Shown: in pieces, positions 1-8,026 of the stretch
Numbering within the stretch: the first letter of the stretch is position 1
Layout: each line of letters begins with the position of its first letter
Assembly (NCBI GenBank): GCA_963975265.1
Contig: CAXBGT010000032.1
Span: forward strand, 1-34,040
Direction: 5' to 3'
Length of the DNA stretch: 34,040 nucleotides
Source of the DNA: CAJXUU01 sp963975265
Lineage (GTDB): Bacteria > Bacteroidota > Bacteroidia > Chitinophagales > Saprospiraceae
Notes under the pieces: generated by a model
Seen by the model: only the letters and a program-made list of their open reading frames with translations
The model's database searches: none
What the model was told of the DNA's origin: nothing
Translations under genes and position numbers: made by a program

Positions 1-695
1 TTAAGAAAATTGAATTCATCTATTAAGACCTTAGTGGAATGAAGCACTACAAAATATAATGTAAAACCTGGTAATAAAGGCAGAATTGCAAAAGAAACGT
101 GGATTAATGCGAGAATATATACTTCCTTAAATACATCTTCTGGTTTAATCTTCTTTGTTTGGAGGCTATAAACAACAATACCTAGGAGGTAAAGACTAGT
201 TACTGCTAGAAGATATATATATGTATTACTATTAAATAAATAAAGAAGAGCTTGCAAATCACTGTATCTAGCGAAAATCACTAGTAACTCTGAATTATTG
301 TACAAAATCATTCCAGCTAATATGTTCGCTCCCCAAATAAAATATAAGGAATTACGAAAAAAGCTTTTATCACTAAAGTATTTTGAAAACTGTGACTCAC
401 CAAAATGATAAGCTGAGACAAATAAAAATATTATCAGAGATAAAGAAGGATACCATAACCATAATATAAGGTAAACAAGCATTGAAATCAGGTACCCTAA
501 ATAAAATTTAATTGGACTTATATTATTATCTTTTAAAAATAGAACATTATCTATAGCACCATGCGGAATTCCTACTAAGGCGATTAAAATGCCACAAGCA
601 ATTAGCTGGGTATCCTCAGGAATATTGTCAGCAAATGAGAATATTGAAACTAAAATATATAGAATCGCAAGAAATATAAATCCTAATTTATTCAT
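1..695 (-). CDS. blh: Beta-carotene 15,15'-dioxygenase, Blh/Brp family (3' end outside window)
   Basis: The reading frame starts at an ATG at 695 and stays open for 231 codons to the window edge, so the C-terminus is missing; the family is usually about 270-300 residues. It is a polytopic membrane protein with conserved histidines in the contexts GIPHGAIDN (residues 42-50), AYHFGE (95-100), LIHVSF (about H199) and FVVLHS (about H219), which in the Blh/Brp family are proposed metal ligands. The family cleaves beta-carotene to two retinal molecules. It lies 46 bases downstream of the rhodopsin gene on the same strand, so it is expected to supply the retinal chromophore. The carotenoid synthesis genes are not in this window. 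A terminator-like hairpin directly precedes the start codon. Confidence 0.9.
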   Translation of the reverse strand, partial: MNKLGFIFLAILYILVSIFSFADNIPEDTQLIACGILIALVGIPHGAIDNVLFLKDNNISPIKFYLGYLISMLVYLILWLWYPSLSLIIFLFVSAYHFGESQFSKYFSDKSFFRNSLYFIWGANILAGMILYNNSELLVIFARYSDLQALLYLFNSNTYIYLLAVTSLYLLGIVVYSLQTKKIKPEDVFKEVYILALIHVSFAILPLLPGFTLYFVVLHSTKVLIDEFNFL

Positions 696-700
696 ATATA

Positions 701-734
701 AAAAATTGGGAACCCCCATTTCTGGTGATCCCCA
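701..734 (-). terminator. Terminator-like hairpin between proteorhodopsin and blh (possible attenuator)
   Basis: On the minus strand the arm GGGGATCACC (733-724) can pair with GGGGGTTCCC (717-708) across the six-base loop AGAAAT. Nine of ten positions pair, counting two G-U wobbles, and one more U-A pair can form at the base. AA and six T residues follow (707-700). This is the shape of an intrinsic terminator. It begins 8 bases after the rhodopsin stop and ends only a few bases before the blh ATG at 695. It would let most transcripts stop after the rhodopsin gene and only a fraction read into blh. That role is inferred. Confidence 0.6.
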
Positions 735-741
735 TTATTAA

Positions 742-1479
742 TTAAGCATTTACTTTTGCTGCCGCAGTAGCCTGAACAGCTACTGAATACACTACTAAAC
801 CAAATCCTATTTTATTTACCGCATCTGCGATATTGTAGAAAATATCCAGACTGTTTGAATCAAATACTCCATTCAACCATCCTCCTGGCATACACATATA
901 GCCTATAGGATATATTGCCCAACCTACGAGGATAAACCAAGCAAGAATTCGAACTCCTTTCTTAACTACTGCGTCTCCGCTGTTTTCAGCTAACTTAGCT
1001 ACTTCTCCAAACCATGCAGCATGTAGAATATACAAGTAACCTAATGTAGAAATTACACCCCACATTACAGAATGGCTCATAGTTCCATCATTGAAAGCCT
1101 CTCCAATGTAACCAGCAACTAACATCCAAATCGAAGCAATAATTAACTTCCATAAAAGACTTAATTTAGCACCTGCTGCTTTCGTCAATAGATAAAACTC
1201 CACACACATTAAAGGTACTGTAAGCGTCCAATCTACATAACGGAAAAAAGTTGGTGACTCCCCTACAGATATCCAATAGTCTCGCATGTACCAATAATGA
1301 ACCGCTGCAATAAAAGTAATTAATCCTGAAACGAGAATAGATGTTTTCCACTTACGATCGAAATCGTTCATAGAGAAGAAGAAGAAGGCAGAAGCAGCCA
1401 TCATAGCCATGCACCCAATAAAAAAAGTAAAACCCACATAGTCATCAGGGGCCATAGCTTTAATTTCTAATAAAAACAT
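742..1479 (-). CDS. Proteorhodopsin, light-driven proton pump
   Basis: A 245-residue seven-helix microbial rhodopsin. Helix C carries R80, D83 (proton acceptor), T87 and E94 (proton donor), the DTE pattern of proton-pumping proteorhodopsins. H61 lies 22 residues before D83, matching the His75-Asp97 pair of the reference protein. The retinal Schiff-base lysine is K223 in DAVNKIGFG, with D219 as counter-ion partner. Position 91, the main spectral tuning site (Leu/Met in green, Gln in blue forms), is Met, so green absorption is expected. The first ATG (1479) is chosen; M9 is an alternative. blh follows on the same strand. An inverted repeat lies about 190 bases upstream. The light-driven proton gradient would supplement respiration. 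Confidence 0.96.
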   Translation of the reverse strand: MFLLEIKAMAPDDYVGFTFFIGCMAMMAASAFFFFSMNDFDRKWKTSILVSGLITFIAAVHYWYMRDYWISVGESPTFFRYVDWTLTVPLMCVEFYLLTKAAGAKLSLLWKLIIASIWMLVAGYIGEAFNDGTMSHSVMWGVISTLGYLYILHAAWFGEVAKLAENSGDAVVKKGVRILAWFILVGWAIYPIGYMCMPGGWLNGVFDSNSLDIFYNIADAVNKIGFGLVVYSVAVQATAAAKVNA

Positions 1480-1899
1480 AATTTAATTATTAATTTGTTA
1501 AGAAAAATATAACTTTCGTTTATAAAACTGATTAATGCTATTTATGTTTAAACTTTACCAAGATTCTTTCAACAAATTTTAATCCACACTTATTGCCCCC
1601 CACAACATTATTACCTGCCTTCCTATCACAAGCACTTACTTTCCATCCTATTTACCAAATTATTAAGAATTATCACTATTTGTACTTATTCTAAATAGTG
1701 ACAATCTCAATCCAAATTGCAACCTATTGAATACTAAGTACACTCATCCAACCTTGCAACATGATTCTAATTAAATAGCAGATTATTTAAATAATCTGAA
1801 TTATAGTGATTTCATATTTGCAAAAATATAAGATCAGACATTTGACGTCATCATTTAAATGGATAAATACAAATACAATTTAGAATACAAACAATTTAA
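1480..1899. other. Divergent intergenic region between proteorhodopsin and mazG
   Basis: 420 very A+T-rich bases between two divergent genes, with no ORF worth calling. A minus-strand match to the Bacteroidota -7 box (TATTTTTG, 1828-1821) is visible, but I found no correctly spaced -33 element. The only strong structure is the inverted repeat at 1669-1705. Confidence 0.6.
1669..1705. promoter_or_regulatory. Inverted repeat, candidate operator of the light cassette
   Basis: Arms ATTATCACTATTT (1669-1681) and AAATAGTGACAAT (1693-1705) are complementary at 12 of 13 positions, with a perfect 9-bp core, around an 11-base spacer. There is no T-tract and the flanking genes diverge, so a terminator is unlikely. 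A binding site for a dimeric regulator is the better reading. It lies about 190 bases upstream of the rhodopsin start and about 210 upstream of mazG, so either could be the target. Confidence 0.4.
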
Positions 1900-1917
1900 A
1901 TGATTTACATTCACATC

Positions 1918-2682
1918 ATGAATACAATGGAACAAAAAAAGGCAGCTTTCGAGCGATTACTTAACATCATGGATGAACTGAGAGAACAGTGCCCGTGGGA
2001 TAAAAAACAGACTATGGAAAGTCTTCGTAATCTGACTATAGAAGAAACTTACGAACTGGCAGATGCCATTCTCAATAATAATCTCGAAGAAATCAAAGAA
2101 GAAACTGGTGACATCATGCTCCACATGATATTCTATGCTAAGATAGCCGAGGAAAAAGGTGCATACGATATAGCTGATTCTCTCAATGCTATTTGTGAAA
2201 AACTAATCAATAGGCATCCACACATCTATGGAGATGCAGTAGTGAAAGATGAAGCGGAAGTAAAGAGGAACTGGGAACAACTGAAAATGAAAGAGGGCAA
2301 AAAATCTGTTCTTTCTGGTGTACCTAACTCTTTGCCTGCCATGGTCAAAGCTTATAGAATGCAAGACAAGACCGCTCAAGTCGGCTTTGAATGGGAAAAT
2401 GCGGATCAAGTTTGGGAAAAAGTAGAGGAAGAGATCCAAGAATTCAAAGAAGTAGCCAACGGTAGCGATCCAGATAGAATAGAAGAAGAGTTTGGTGATA
2501 TCCTATTTTCGATGGTCAACTATGCAAGGTTCAAAGGGATAGATCCTGAGACAGCTTTGGAGAAAATCAATCGAAAATTCAAATATCGTTTTGAGTATAT
2601 AGAAGCGCATGCGCACAAGTCCTTGGATGAGATGTCTTTGGAAGAAATGGATGCGTTGTGGAATGAAGCAAAGGGGAAGTGA
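1918..2682 (+). CDS. mazG: Nucleoside triphosphate pyrophosphohydrolase MazG
   Basis: MazG hydrolyses (d)NTPs to NMP and pyrophosphate and is thought to clean damaged nucleotides and modulate stress signalling. Two MazG repeats are visible. The N-terminal one has CPWDKKQT followed by the metal-binding helices EETYE and EETGD, the ExxE...ExxD pattern. The C-terminal one has KVEEEIQEF and EEEFGDILFSMVNYAR. The frame is open from an ATG at 1900, but the extra MIYIHI is not family-like, so the ATG at 1918 is preferred; 1927 is also possible. Length (about 254 residues) is normal. It stands alone, divergent from the rhodopsin cassette. Confidence 0.93.
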   Translation: MNTMEQKKAAFERLLNIMDELREQCPWDKKQTMESLRNLTIEETYELADAILNNNLEEIKEETGDIMLHMIFYAKIAEEKGAYDIADSLNAICEKLINRHPHIYGDAVVKDEAEVKRNWEQLKMKEGKKSVLSGVPNSLPAMVKAYRMQDKTAQVGFEWENADQVWEKVEEEIQEFKEVANGSDPDRIEEEFGDILFSMVNYARFKGIDPETALEKINRKFKYRFEYIEAHAHKSLDEMSLEEMDALWNEAKGK

Positions 2683-2994
2683 GAAATTAGGCTATTAGAC
2701 ATTAGACTATTACATGTTAGATTTTTGATGGTAAACTATTAGGTCTTTTGATTTTTAGATTTTAGGTTTTAGGTTTTAGAAAGAAACCTCGATTGGATGG
2801 CTTATCGATTCCCAGATGAACAAAAGTAGTTACTACCCATCAAAACTAGGAATGGGATGATGTCTTGACTAGTACATAAAGGATTGATAACAAAAAGGTG
2901 ATTGAACAAGAAAGATGCATTTATGTTGGATTCACATGCCTAACTCGTTGTCATTAGACTCATTATCTATTCCAAAAAAGTAAAAACAGAAGTA
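2683..2994. repeat. Low-complexity intergenic region with TTAGAC and TTTTAGG repeats
   Basis: 312 bases between mazG and the next gene. 2690-2780 consists of imperfect short direct repeats built on ATTAGAC/TTAGATTT, ending in the heptamers TTTTAGG, TTTTAGG, TTTTAGA at 2760-2780. The rest (2781-2994) has no ORF, terminator or promoter that I can defend. Confidence 0.55.
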
Positions 2995-3942
2995 ATGAAA
3001 TTAAATATTTATGGAATCAGTTTGATCTCTATTCTTAGCTTTTTGACCCTATTGTCCAGTTTTTCTACCTGTGAAAATCAATCTGAAGCTGGTGATGGAT
3101 TCAAAACAGTATCTAGTATTGGATCAGATACAAGAATTCCATCTCAACAAGTCAAAGATTATTGGTATGACGGCACGGCCGAAATATCAAGCTATACATT
3201 GTCCCAAGCAAGATATGGTGAGTTACGAGAAGGGACAGCAGTTCTGATTTTTGTTACTGAACCATTTTCTAGGACCAACAACACAAAAGCTGATGTGCAC
3301 AGGAGTAACAATGTACCCGTATTGAAACTAAACAGCACCAAAAATTTTATAACAGGCATCTACCCATACTCTATGATGAACAGCACGTTCTTCCCATTCG
3401 AAGGAGAGAGCACATCACTAAAGATTGCTTCATCAATGCAAGAGTGGTGTGGAATCAGTCACTTAGAGATGAAAAATGAAGGGAAGCTGAACTTTATCCT
3501 GAATTCCTACTTTGAAGGTGAGTCATTTAAAAATAAGAAGATTAAAAAGGAAATCTTAGAAGATGACTTATGGTCTTTGATTAGACTGAATCCAGAGTCA
3601 CTGCCCACAGGAAAGTTGAAAGTAATTCCATCCATGTTTTATTCAAGGCTGAGTCATCACGAAATCAAAGCTTACGAGGCTAATATTACATTGACTAAGG
3701 AAGACGGAGGTGTCAATTCCTATAAAATCGCCTATCCTGAAACGGAAAGAAACATTACAATTCTTTTCGAAGATTCATTCCCACACACCATACTGGGTTG
3801 GGAAGAGATCCACTACAGCGGATATGGAGCCAACAGGAAGTTGCTCACTACTAAAGCCGCTAGGAAATCAACCATAAAATCTGACTACTGGAATAAGAAC
3901 CACAATGCTGATGCTCATTTGAGAGATGAGTTAGGGTTATAA
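2995..3942 (+). CDS. Conserved Bacteroidota lipoprotein-like protein of unknown function
   Basis: 315 residues. The N-terminus has a hydrophobic segment (about 8-24) ending in FSTC at 23-26, which could be a lipobox, so export and lipid anchoring are likely. The body has features I recall from a Bacteroidota family: DYWYDGTAEISSY, ARYGELREGTAVLIFVTEPF, TGIYPYSMMNSTF, QEWCG and LNSYFEGES. Members are sometimes labelled 'septum formation inhibitor Maf', but I see no Maf nucleotide-pyrophosphatase motif, so that name looks wrong. No enzyme motif is evident. It stands alone between mazG and a convergent gene. A 12-bp palindrome (GGGTTATAACCC, 3934-3945) overlaps the stop codon. Confidence 0.7.
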   Translation: MKLNIYGISLISILSFLTLLSSFSTCENQSEAGDGFKTVSSIGSDTRIPSQQVKDYWYDGTAEISSYTLSQARYGELREGTAVLIFVTEPFSRTNNTKADVHRSNNVPVLKLNSTKNFITGIYPYSMMNSTFFPFEGESTSLKIASSMQEWCGISHLEMKNEGKLNFILNSYFEGESFKNKKIKKEILEDDLWSLIRLNPESLPTGKLKVIPSMFYSRLSHHEIKAYEANITLTKEDGGVNSYKIAYPETERNITILFEDSFPHTILGWEEIHYSGYGANRKLLTTKAARKSTIKSDYWNKNHNADAHLRDELGL

Positions 3943-4327
3943 CCCGACTCAGTGATCATGGAGTTGAATTGTAAAGAAGATTTGTGAACATATTTGCAAC
4001 TTGAAATCCCATCAGTTATTCCCCCTCGATATAGTCTTATTAATGACTTGCTTCAAGATTGAGCGTACATCGGTGATCTACTTTTCAACTCTGATCATAA
4101 GTGGGATATAATATGTTGATCGAGTAATGATTTTTGGCAAGGTTACCATCCACGGGTAAACATCTAACCGCTGAATAATTGTCTGAATGTCAACTTATAA
4201 ATCCATTCAAGCTCAAATCAAAAAAAATGGTCGTGAGCTATTTTGATCATACTCCAAAATCTCCCTAAACCAAACAGGCAGATCTTAATCAAACACACAA
4301 ATCTAAGACAGTAAATTAGATCAGGTT
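3943..4327. other. Convergent intergenic region, nothing clear
   Basis: 385 bases between two convergent genes. Apart from the palindrome over the upstream stop codon (3934-3945) I see no good terminator, repeat or RNA. A minus-strand frame at 4012-4194 is open except for one TAG (4078-4080) but has no start codon and matches nothing I recognise. Confidence 0.5.
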
Positions 4328-5542
4328 CTACCCTATTACAGAAGCCACTGCCAACCCATTTATCTGTGCTAAAGCACTTAATTTTCGCTCCAAGAATCTC
4401 ATTTCATTGATCTGAATTCCATTTTGGGCTATGCCAATTTTAGCTTTCTGTAAATTGATAGATTTCGGGATATTAGCAGATACAAGTTCTGATAACTTTT
4501 CATTCACACTTAAGGGAAAGAAATCTTCCATTTTACTTTCTACAAATCGATTTACCAATGGCGCCGTGAGTTTGTAAATAAAATTGGATGGATTTACTTT
4601 CACATCTAAATCATTAAGTATCAATTGCCCTTCAATCTCATTGTATATAGGTTTACCTTTTATGAATACTTCTGCTTTAATAGGATTATCGATTACCATT
4701 CGGATTTTGAGTTCATCACCACCACTAATTTCTATAGATCGAACATCGAAGTGTTTGCCACCTACTTCCATACCTTGTAGTAACGTCCTAAGTTCATTCT
4801 CTAAGAAATCATAATCAAAGGTAATGGGAACAAAAACTTTGTGCTCTATATTCTTATCTGCATCCGTCATCCAACGAAAAGGGACTATTGATGACCTAAT
4901 TACAGCATTGTCATTTATAGCTAAATCAGGTTTGACAATACCACTAATATTTACTTTCCCATCATTGATTTTGGGTTCACTTAATATCAATTCGTCTACA
5001 TCGAGATTGATTCTATTTCCTTTAAGATCAAGTTCTCCAAGCTTCTTTCTCGCGTCAGCTAAGCCTCCTTGCAACAATTTATTGAGGTCAGAAAACTGCT
5101 TCAAAGAATCATCTATCTTTGCAGTAATTATCGATTCATGATGCTTAAGAACAAGATTCACAAGGGTCTCAATAGGAATATTCAAGGCTCCTATTTCTAA
5201 AACTGGTTTTTCTAACCACTCATGAGTGACGAGATCAGATTTTGCTGTGAGTTTCAATGTATTGCTGATATCTATGTTCACAGCTAAATGAAGATTTATT
5301 GCACCATTTCCCTCTACAGTAAAAAGGCCAGCTTCACGTTTCAACTGTATCTTCAACGGTAAAAAAATATCAACTTTCTTTCCTGATGGCCTGATTTCAG
5401 CCTCTCCAACTCTTGTCAATCTCACTACTACCCCATTCACCTCCATTGGTTCTGATGACACCGCCGAATCTAGCGCATCTTCCAGAAGATTAGACAAGAA
5501 TTCACTGGTTGTCGTGATGTCAAAAATAATAGAACTCTCCAT
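4328..5542 (-). CDS. DUF4403-like beta-rich protein
   Basis: 404 residues, rich in alternating beta-type segments, for example MEVNGVVVRLTRVGEAEIRPSG near the N-terminus and the repeated pattern 'aINDNAVIRSSIVPF... KVFVPITFDYDFLENELRTLLQG', where a short amphipathic helix follows a strand. This arrangement resembles the DUF4403 family, whose members are about 400-480 residues and of unknown role. Unlike typical members it has no signal peptide or lipobox, so it may be cytoplasmic or start elsewhere. No catalytic motif is visible. It is a single gene, divergent from the arylsulfotransferase-like gene and convergent with the preceding lipoprotein gene. Family assignment is from memory and moderate. 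Confidence 0.55.
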   Translation of the reverse strand: MESSIIFDITTTSEFLSNLLEDALDSAVSSEPMEVNGVVVRLTRVGEAEIRPSGKKVDIFLPLKIQLKREAGLFTVEGNGAINLHLAVNIDISNTLKLTAKSDLVTHEWLEKPVLEIGALNIPIETLVNLVLKHHESIITAKIDDSLKQFSDLNKLLQGGLADARKKLGELDLKGNRINLDVDELILSEPKINDGKVNISGIVKPDLAINDNAVIRSSIVPFRWMTDADKNIEHKVFVPITFDYDFLENELRTLLQGMEVGGKHFDVRSIEISGGDELKIRMVIDNPIKAEVFIKGKPIYNEIEGQLILNDLDVKVNPSNFIYKLTAPLVNRFVESKMEDFFPLSVNEKLSELVSANIPKSINLQKAKIGIAQNGIQINEMRFLERKLSALAQINGLAVASVIG

Positions 5543-5956
5543 TTATAAAGATATTGAATTTAATATTGCTAGGTCAGAAACATACTGCTATTCGAAACAA
5601 GCATAGAAAATACATATATATAAACCTATACTTTAGAAACAAAGTGCAATATATTAAATAATTTTATAATATGTAAGCAGTTAGATGATAGAATGTTAAA
5701 TTATTCAGATATTTCACTATTGCTCCATTTTGTCGTCTACAACGGGCATTCATAAGTTTAATTAGTCTTCAATCAATAAACGGCAATAACCCTAGATTAA
5801 GCCCTGACTCCCATAAATTCGATGCAAGCATCGTGGTACCAAACCTAATATCCCGCGAAAAGCAAGATTTGTTTAGCTATCTATTTTGATTTCGCTACTT
5901 CGCTACTTTTCAAAACAGAGTTTCTCTAATATTATAGTTTCTTATATCTTCACGAA
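5543..5956. other. Divergent intergenic region
   Basis: 414 A+T-rich bases between divergent genes. It holds a short palindrome CGATGC-AA-GCATCG (5820-5833) and a small direct repeat TTCGCTAC/TTCGCTAC (5891-5906), either of which could be a regulatory site for the downstream gene. No ORF, RNA gene or well-spaced promoter was found. Confidence 0.45.
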
Positions 5957-7606
5957 ATGAAAAATTTTGTTACACTTCTTTTGGTCTTAGCTACATCGTT
6001 GCTTTATGCTCAAACAGTTGGTGTCTTATCTAAAACAGATGCTGCACTTGAGGGTTACACTTTCTTTTCTCCATTCTCTGGGACTAAAGCATATATGGTC
6101 GACAACTGTGGCAATTTGATTAATAAATGGGATCGAGGTACACGACCTGGACTTGCTGCTTACTTTCTTGATAATGGATTAATGATGAGGACTTTCAAAC
6201 CAGCACTCAATGGACCATTCACTTCGGCAAGCAATGCTGGTGGCCTAGAACTAGTTGACTGGGATAATAATACCATCTGGAGCTATGAGATCAATACAGC
6301 GGAACAGCTTTCTCACCACGATGCAGTAATGATCCCAACTGGCAATATACTTGTCTTAACTTGGGAACTGACTTACCGTGAAGAATTAGAATCTCTTGGT
6401 AGAAATCCCGATGAGATTGCTAATGAAAACTTTATGTGGTCAGAGAAGATTTTAGAACTGGAGCCAATCGGAACAAATGATGCCAATATTATCTGGGAAT
6501 GGCATATCAACGATCATTACATTCAAGATTTTGACGCTACAAAAGCTGGATTTGGTGAAATTTCAGGTCACCCAGAACTGTTTAACATCAATCTTCCTGA
6601 GTTAAATAGCAGTAACTCAAACGCAACCAGAGATTGGAATCATTTCAATGCTATTGATTATAATCCAGAATTAGATCAAATCTTAATTTCTGTACGAAAT
6701 AGTGACGAAATATGGATTCTAGACCATAGTACAACAATAGAAGAAGCAGCCTCTCATGAAGGCGGTAAATATGGAAAAGGTGGCGATATTCTCTATAGAT
6801 GGGGAAATGCTTCAGCATATGAAGGTGCACCTGTGAGTGATCAACAATTATTTGGTCAACATGGCGTAAATTGGGTGAAGCATAATCTAGAAAATGCAGG
6901 CGAAATTATGATTTTCAACAATGGAAATGGACAGCCAGGGACAGACTTTTCTCAAATAGAATTGCTAAATCCACCGCAAGATTCCACTGGATTTTATTTT
7001 TTAACACCAAATGTCATTTTTGGTCCAACAGAAGCGAACACAATATATGGAGATCAACTTCCAGAGAGGTTCTATTCTGCGTATTTGTCTAATGCTCAGA
7101 GGTTACCAAATGGTAATACGCTGATCAATGCTGGTTCACCAGGAAGGATTTTCGAAGTTACTTCTGATGATGAGATTGCATGGGAGTACGAGATACCTTT
7201 GTTTGGTGACACCCCCGCCACTCAAGGACAATCAGTTAATAATAACGGAAACTTTAGAGCCTATAAATTTCCACCCGACTTCTCAGGTTTTATCGGCCTT
7301 GACCTTACTCCTGGCTTGCCAATAGAGAATAATCCATTGGATTGTGAGTTGAATGTTGCAACGGAGGATCATTCTGAAGTCGAAATTCTTTTTTGGTATG
7401 ATAAGGCTTCAAACTCGGTTCGTACATCAGCCCCCTATCTAATAAATGGACAGATTGAGGTCTTTGATATACAAGGAAGGTTAGTTGCTGTAAATCAATT
7501 AGAGGGAAAACAAACATATCATCTCCCAAATTTAATGAAGGGCATTTATGTACTTAGGGCAAATTTAGATGGCTTATTGTACGGTGAGAGGTTTGTGGTC
7601 AATTAA
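5957..7606 (+). CDS. Secreted arylsulfotransferase (ASST)-like protein with T9SS C-terminal domain
   Basis: 549 residues. A signal peptide (about 1-19, ending LLYAQ) is followed by a beta-propeller-like region with repeated W/G-rich blades such as GGLELVDWDNNTIWSYEI, HHDAVMIPTGNILVLTWE, NHFNAIDYNPELDQILISVR and QHGVNWVKH. This pattern fits the aryl-sulfate sulfotransferase family, whose active site uses histidines; H135-H136 and the H in NHFNA and QHGVN are candidates. The last 70 residues (IEVFDIQGRLVAV... LKGIYVLRANLDG...) form a type IX secretion sorting domain, so the protein should reach the cell surface or medium. ASST enzymes move sulfate between phenolic compounds; the true substrate here is unknown. 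It is a lone gene followed by the hairpin-repeat array. Confidence 0.8.
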   Translation: MKNFVTLLLVLATSLLYAQTVGVLSKTDAALEGYTFFSPFSGTKAYMVDNCGNLINKWDRGTRPGLAAYFLDNGLMMRTFKPALNGPFTSASNAGGLELVDWDNNTIWSYEINTAEQLSHHDAVMIPTGNILVLTWELTYREELESLGRNPDEIANENFMWSEKILELEPIGTNDANIIWEWHINDHYIQDFDATKAGFGEISGHPELFNINLPELNSSNSNATRDWNHFNAIDYNPELDQILISVRNSDEIWILDHSTTIEEAASHEGGKYGKGGDILYRWGNASAYEGAPVSDQQLFGQHGVNWVKHNLENAGEIMIFNNGNGQPGTDFSQIELLNPPQDSTGFYFLTPNVIFGPTEANTIYGDQLPERFYSAYLSNAQRLPNGNTLINAGSPGRIFEVTSDDEIAWEYEIPLFGDTPATQGQSVNNNGNFRAYKFPPDFSGFIGLDLTPGLPIENNPLDCELNVATEDHSEVEILFWYDKASNSVRTSAPYLINGQIEVFDIQGRLVAVNQLEGKQTYHLPNLMKGIYVLRANLDGLLYGERFVVN

Positions 7607-7620
7607 TAGTATAGTTTTTA

Positions 7621-7957
7621 TGTTGTTGGTCGTAGGCTCCTGCCTACGATCTTAATACGATTATCTAACATTTCCTTCTGTAAATGCCTATTGTTGGTCG
7701 TAGGCTCCTACCTACGATCTTACTACGATTAACTCAGTTCCCTCTATAAATGACTGTTGTTGGTCGTAGGCTCCAGCCTACGATCTCAATACGATTATCG
7801 CACGTTCCCTCTGTAAATCCCTATTGATGGTCGTAGGCTCCAGCCTACGATCTTAATACGATTATCTAACATTTCCTTCTATAAATGACTGTTGTTAATC
7901 GTAGGCTCCTGCCTACGATCTTAATACGATCATCTCACGTCCCCTTCCATAAATGCC
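7621..7957. repeat. Five tandem ~67-bp repeats, each with a strong hairpin
   Basis: Five consecutive copies with periods of 66-68 bases. Each contains TCGTAGGC-TCCT-GCCTACGA or a close variant: hairpin cores at 7630-7649, 7698-7717, 7764-7783, 7831-7850 and 7899-7918. Stems are 8 bp with a 4-base loop. Copy 2 loses the innermost pair, and copy 5 gains one. Copies 3 and 4 have loop TCCA instead of TCCT. Each core is followed by a conserved arm with TTAATACGAT and a variable TTCCTTCTGTAAATG-like tail. The array fills the gap between two convergent genes. It resembles REP-type palindromic repeats; transcription stopping, mRNA protection or protein binding are possible roles. Confidence 0.85.
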
Positions 7958-7979
7958 AAAACCTAATCATATCAAAACA

Positions 7980-7999
7980 TCGACATTCGGAAATGTCGA
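7980..7999 (-). terminator. Hairpin downstream of the ubiD-like gene, possible terminator
   Basis: TCGACATT-CGGA-AATGTCGA forms a perfect 8-bp stem with a 4-base loop, unrelated in sequence to the array beside it. On the minus strand it is followed by TGTTTTGAT, a modest T-rich tail, and lies 27 bases beyond the stop of the decarboxylase gene. A terminator for that gene is plausible. Confidence 0.45.
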
Positions 8000-8026
8000 C
8001 GAAGACTTACAATGCGCAAGATTCTC

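Noticed and set aside
931..965. GGAGTTCGAATTC resembling a tRNA T-loop on the minus strand
   Set aside because: It lies inside the proteorhodopsin coding frame (KKGVRIL) and no acceptor stem or anticodon arm surrounds it.
4012..4194. Minus-strand frame open for 61 codons with one TAG, possible gene remnant
   Set aside because: No start codon, no recognised motif, and this length with one stop is expected by chance in A+T-rich DNA.
7621..7957. Tandem repeats considered as a CRISPR array
   Set aside because: Units are 66-68 bases with similar, not unique, intervening sequence, and no cas gene is nearby.
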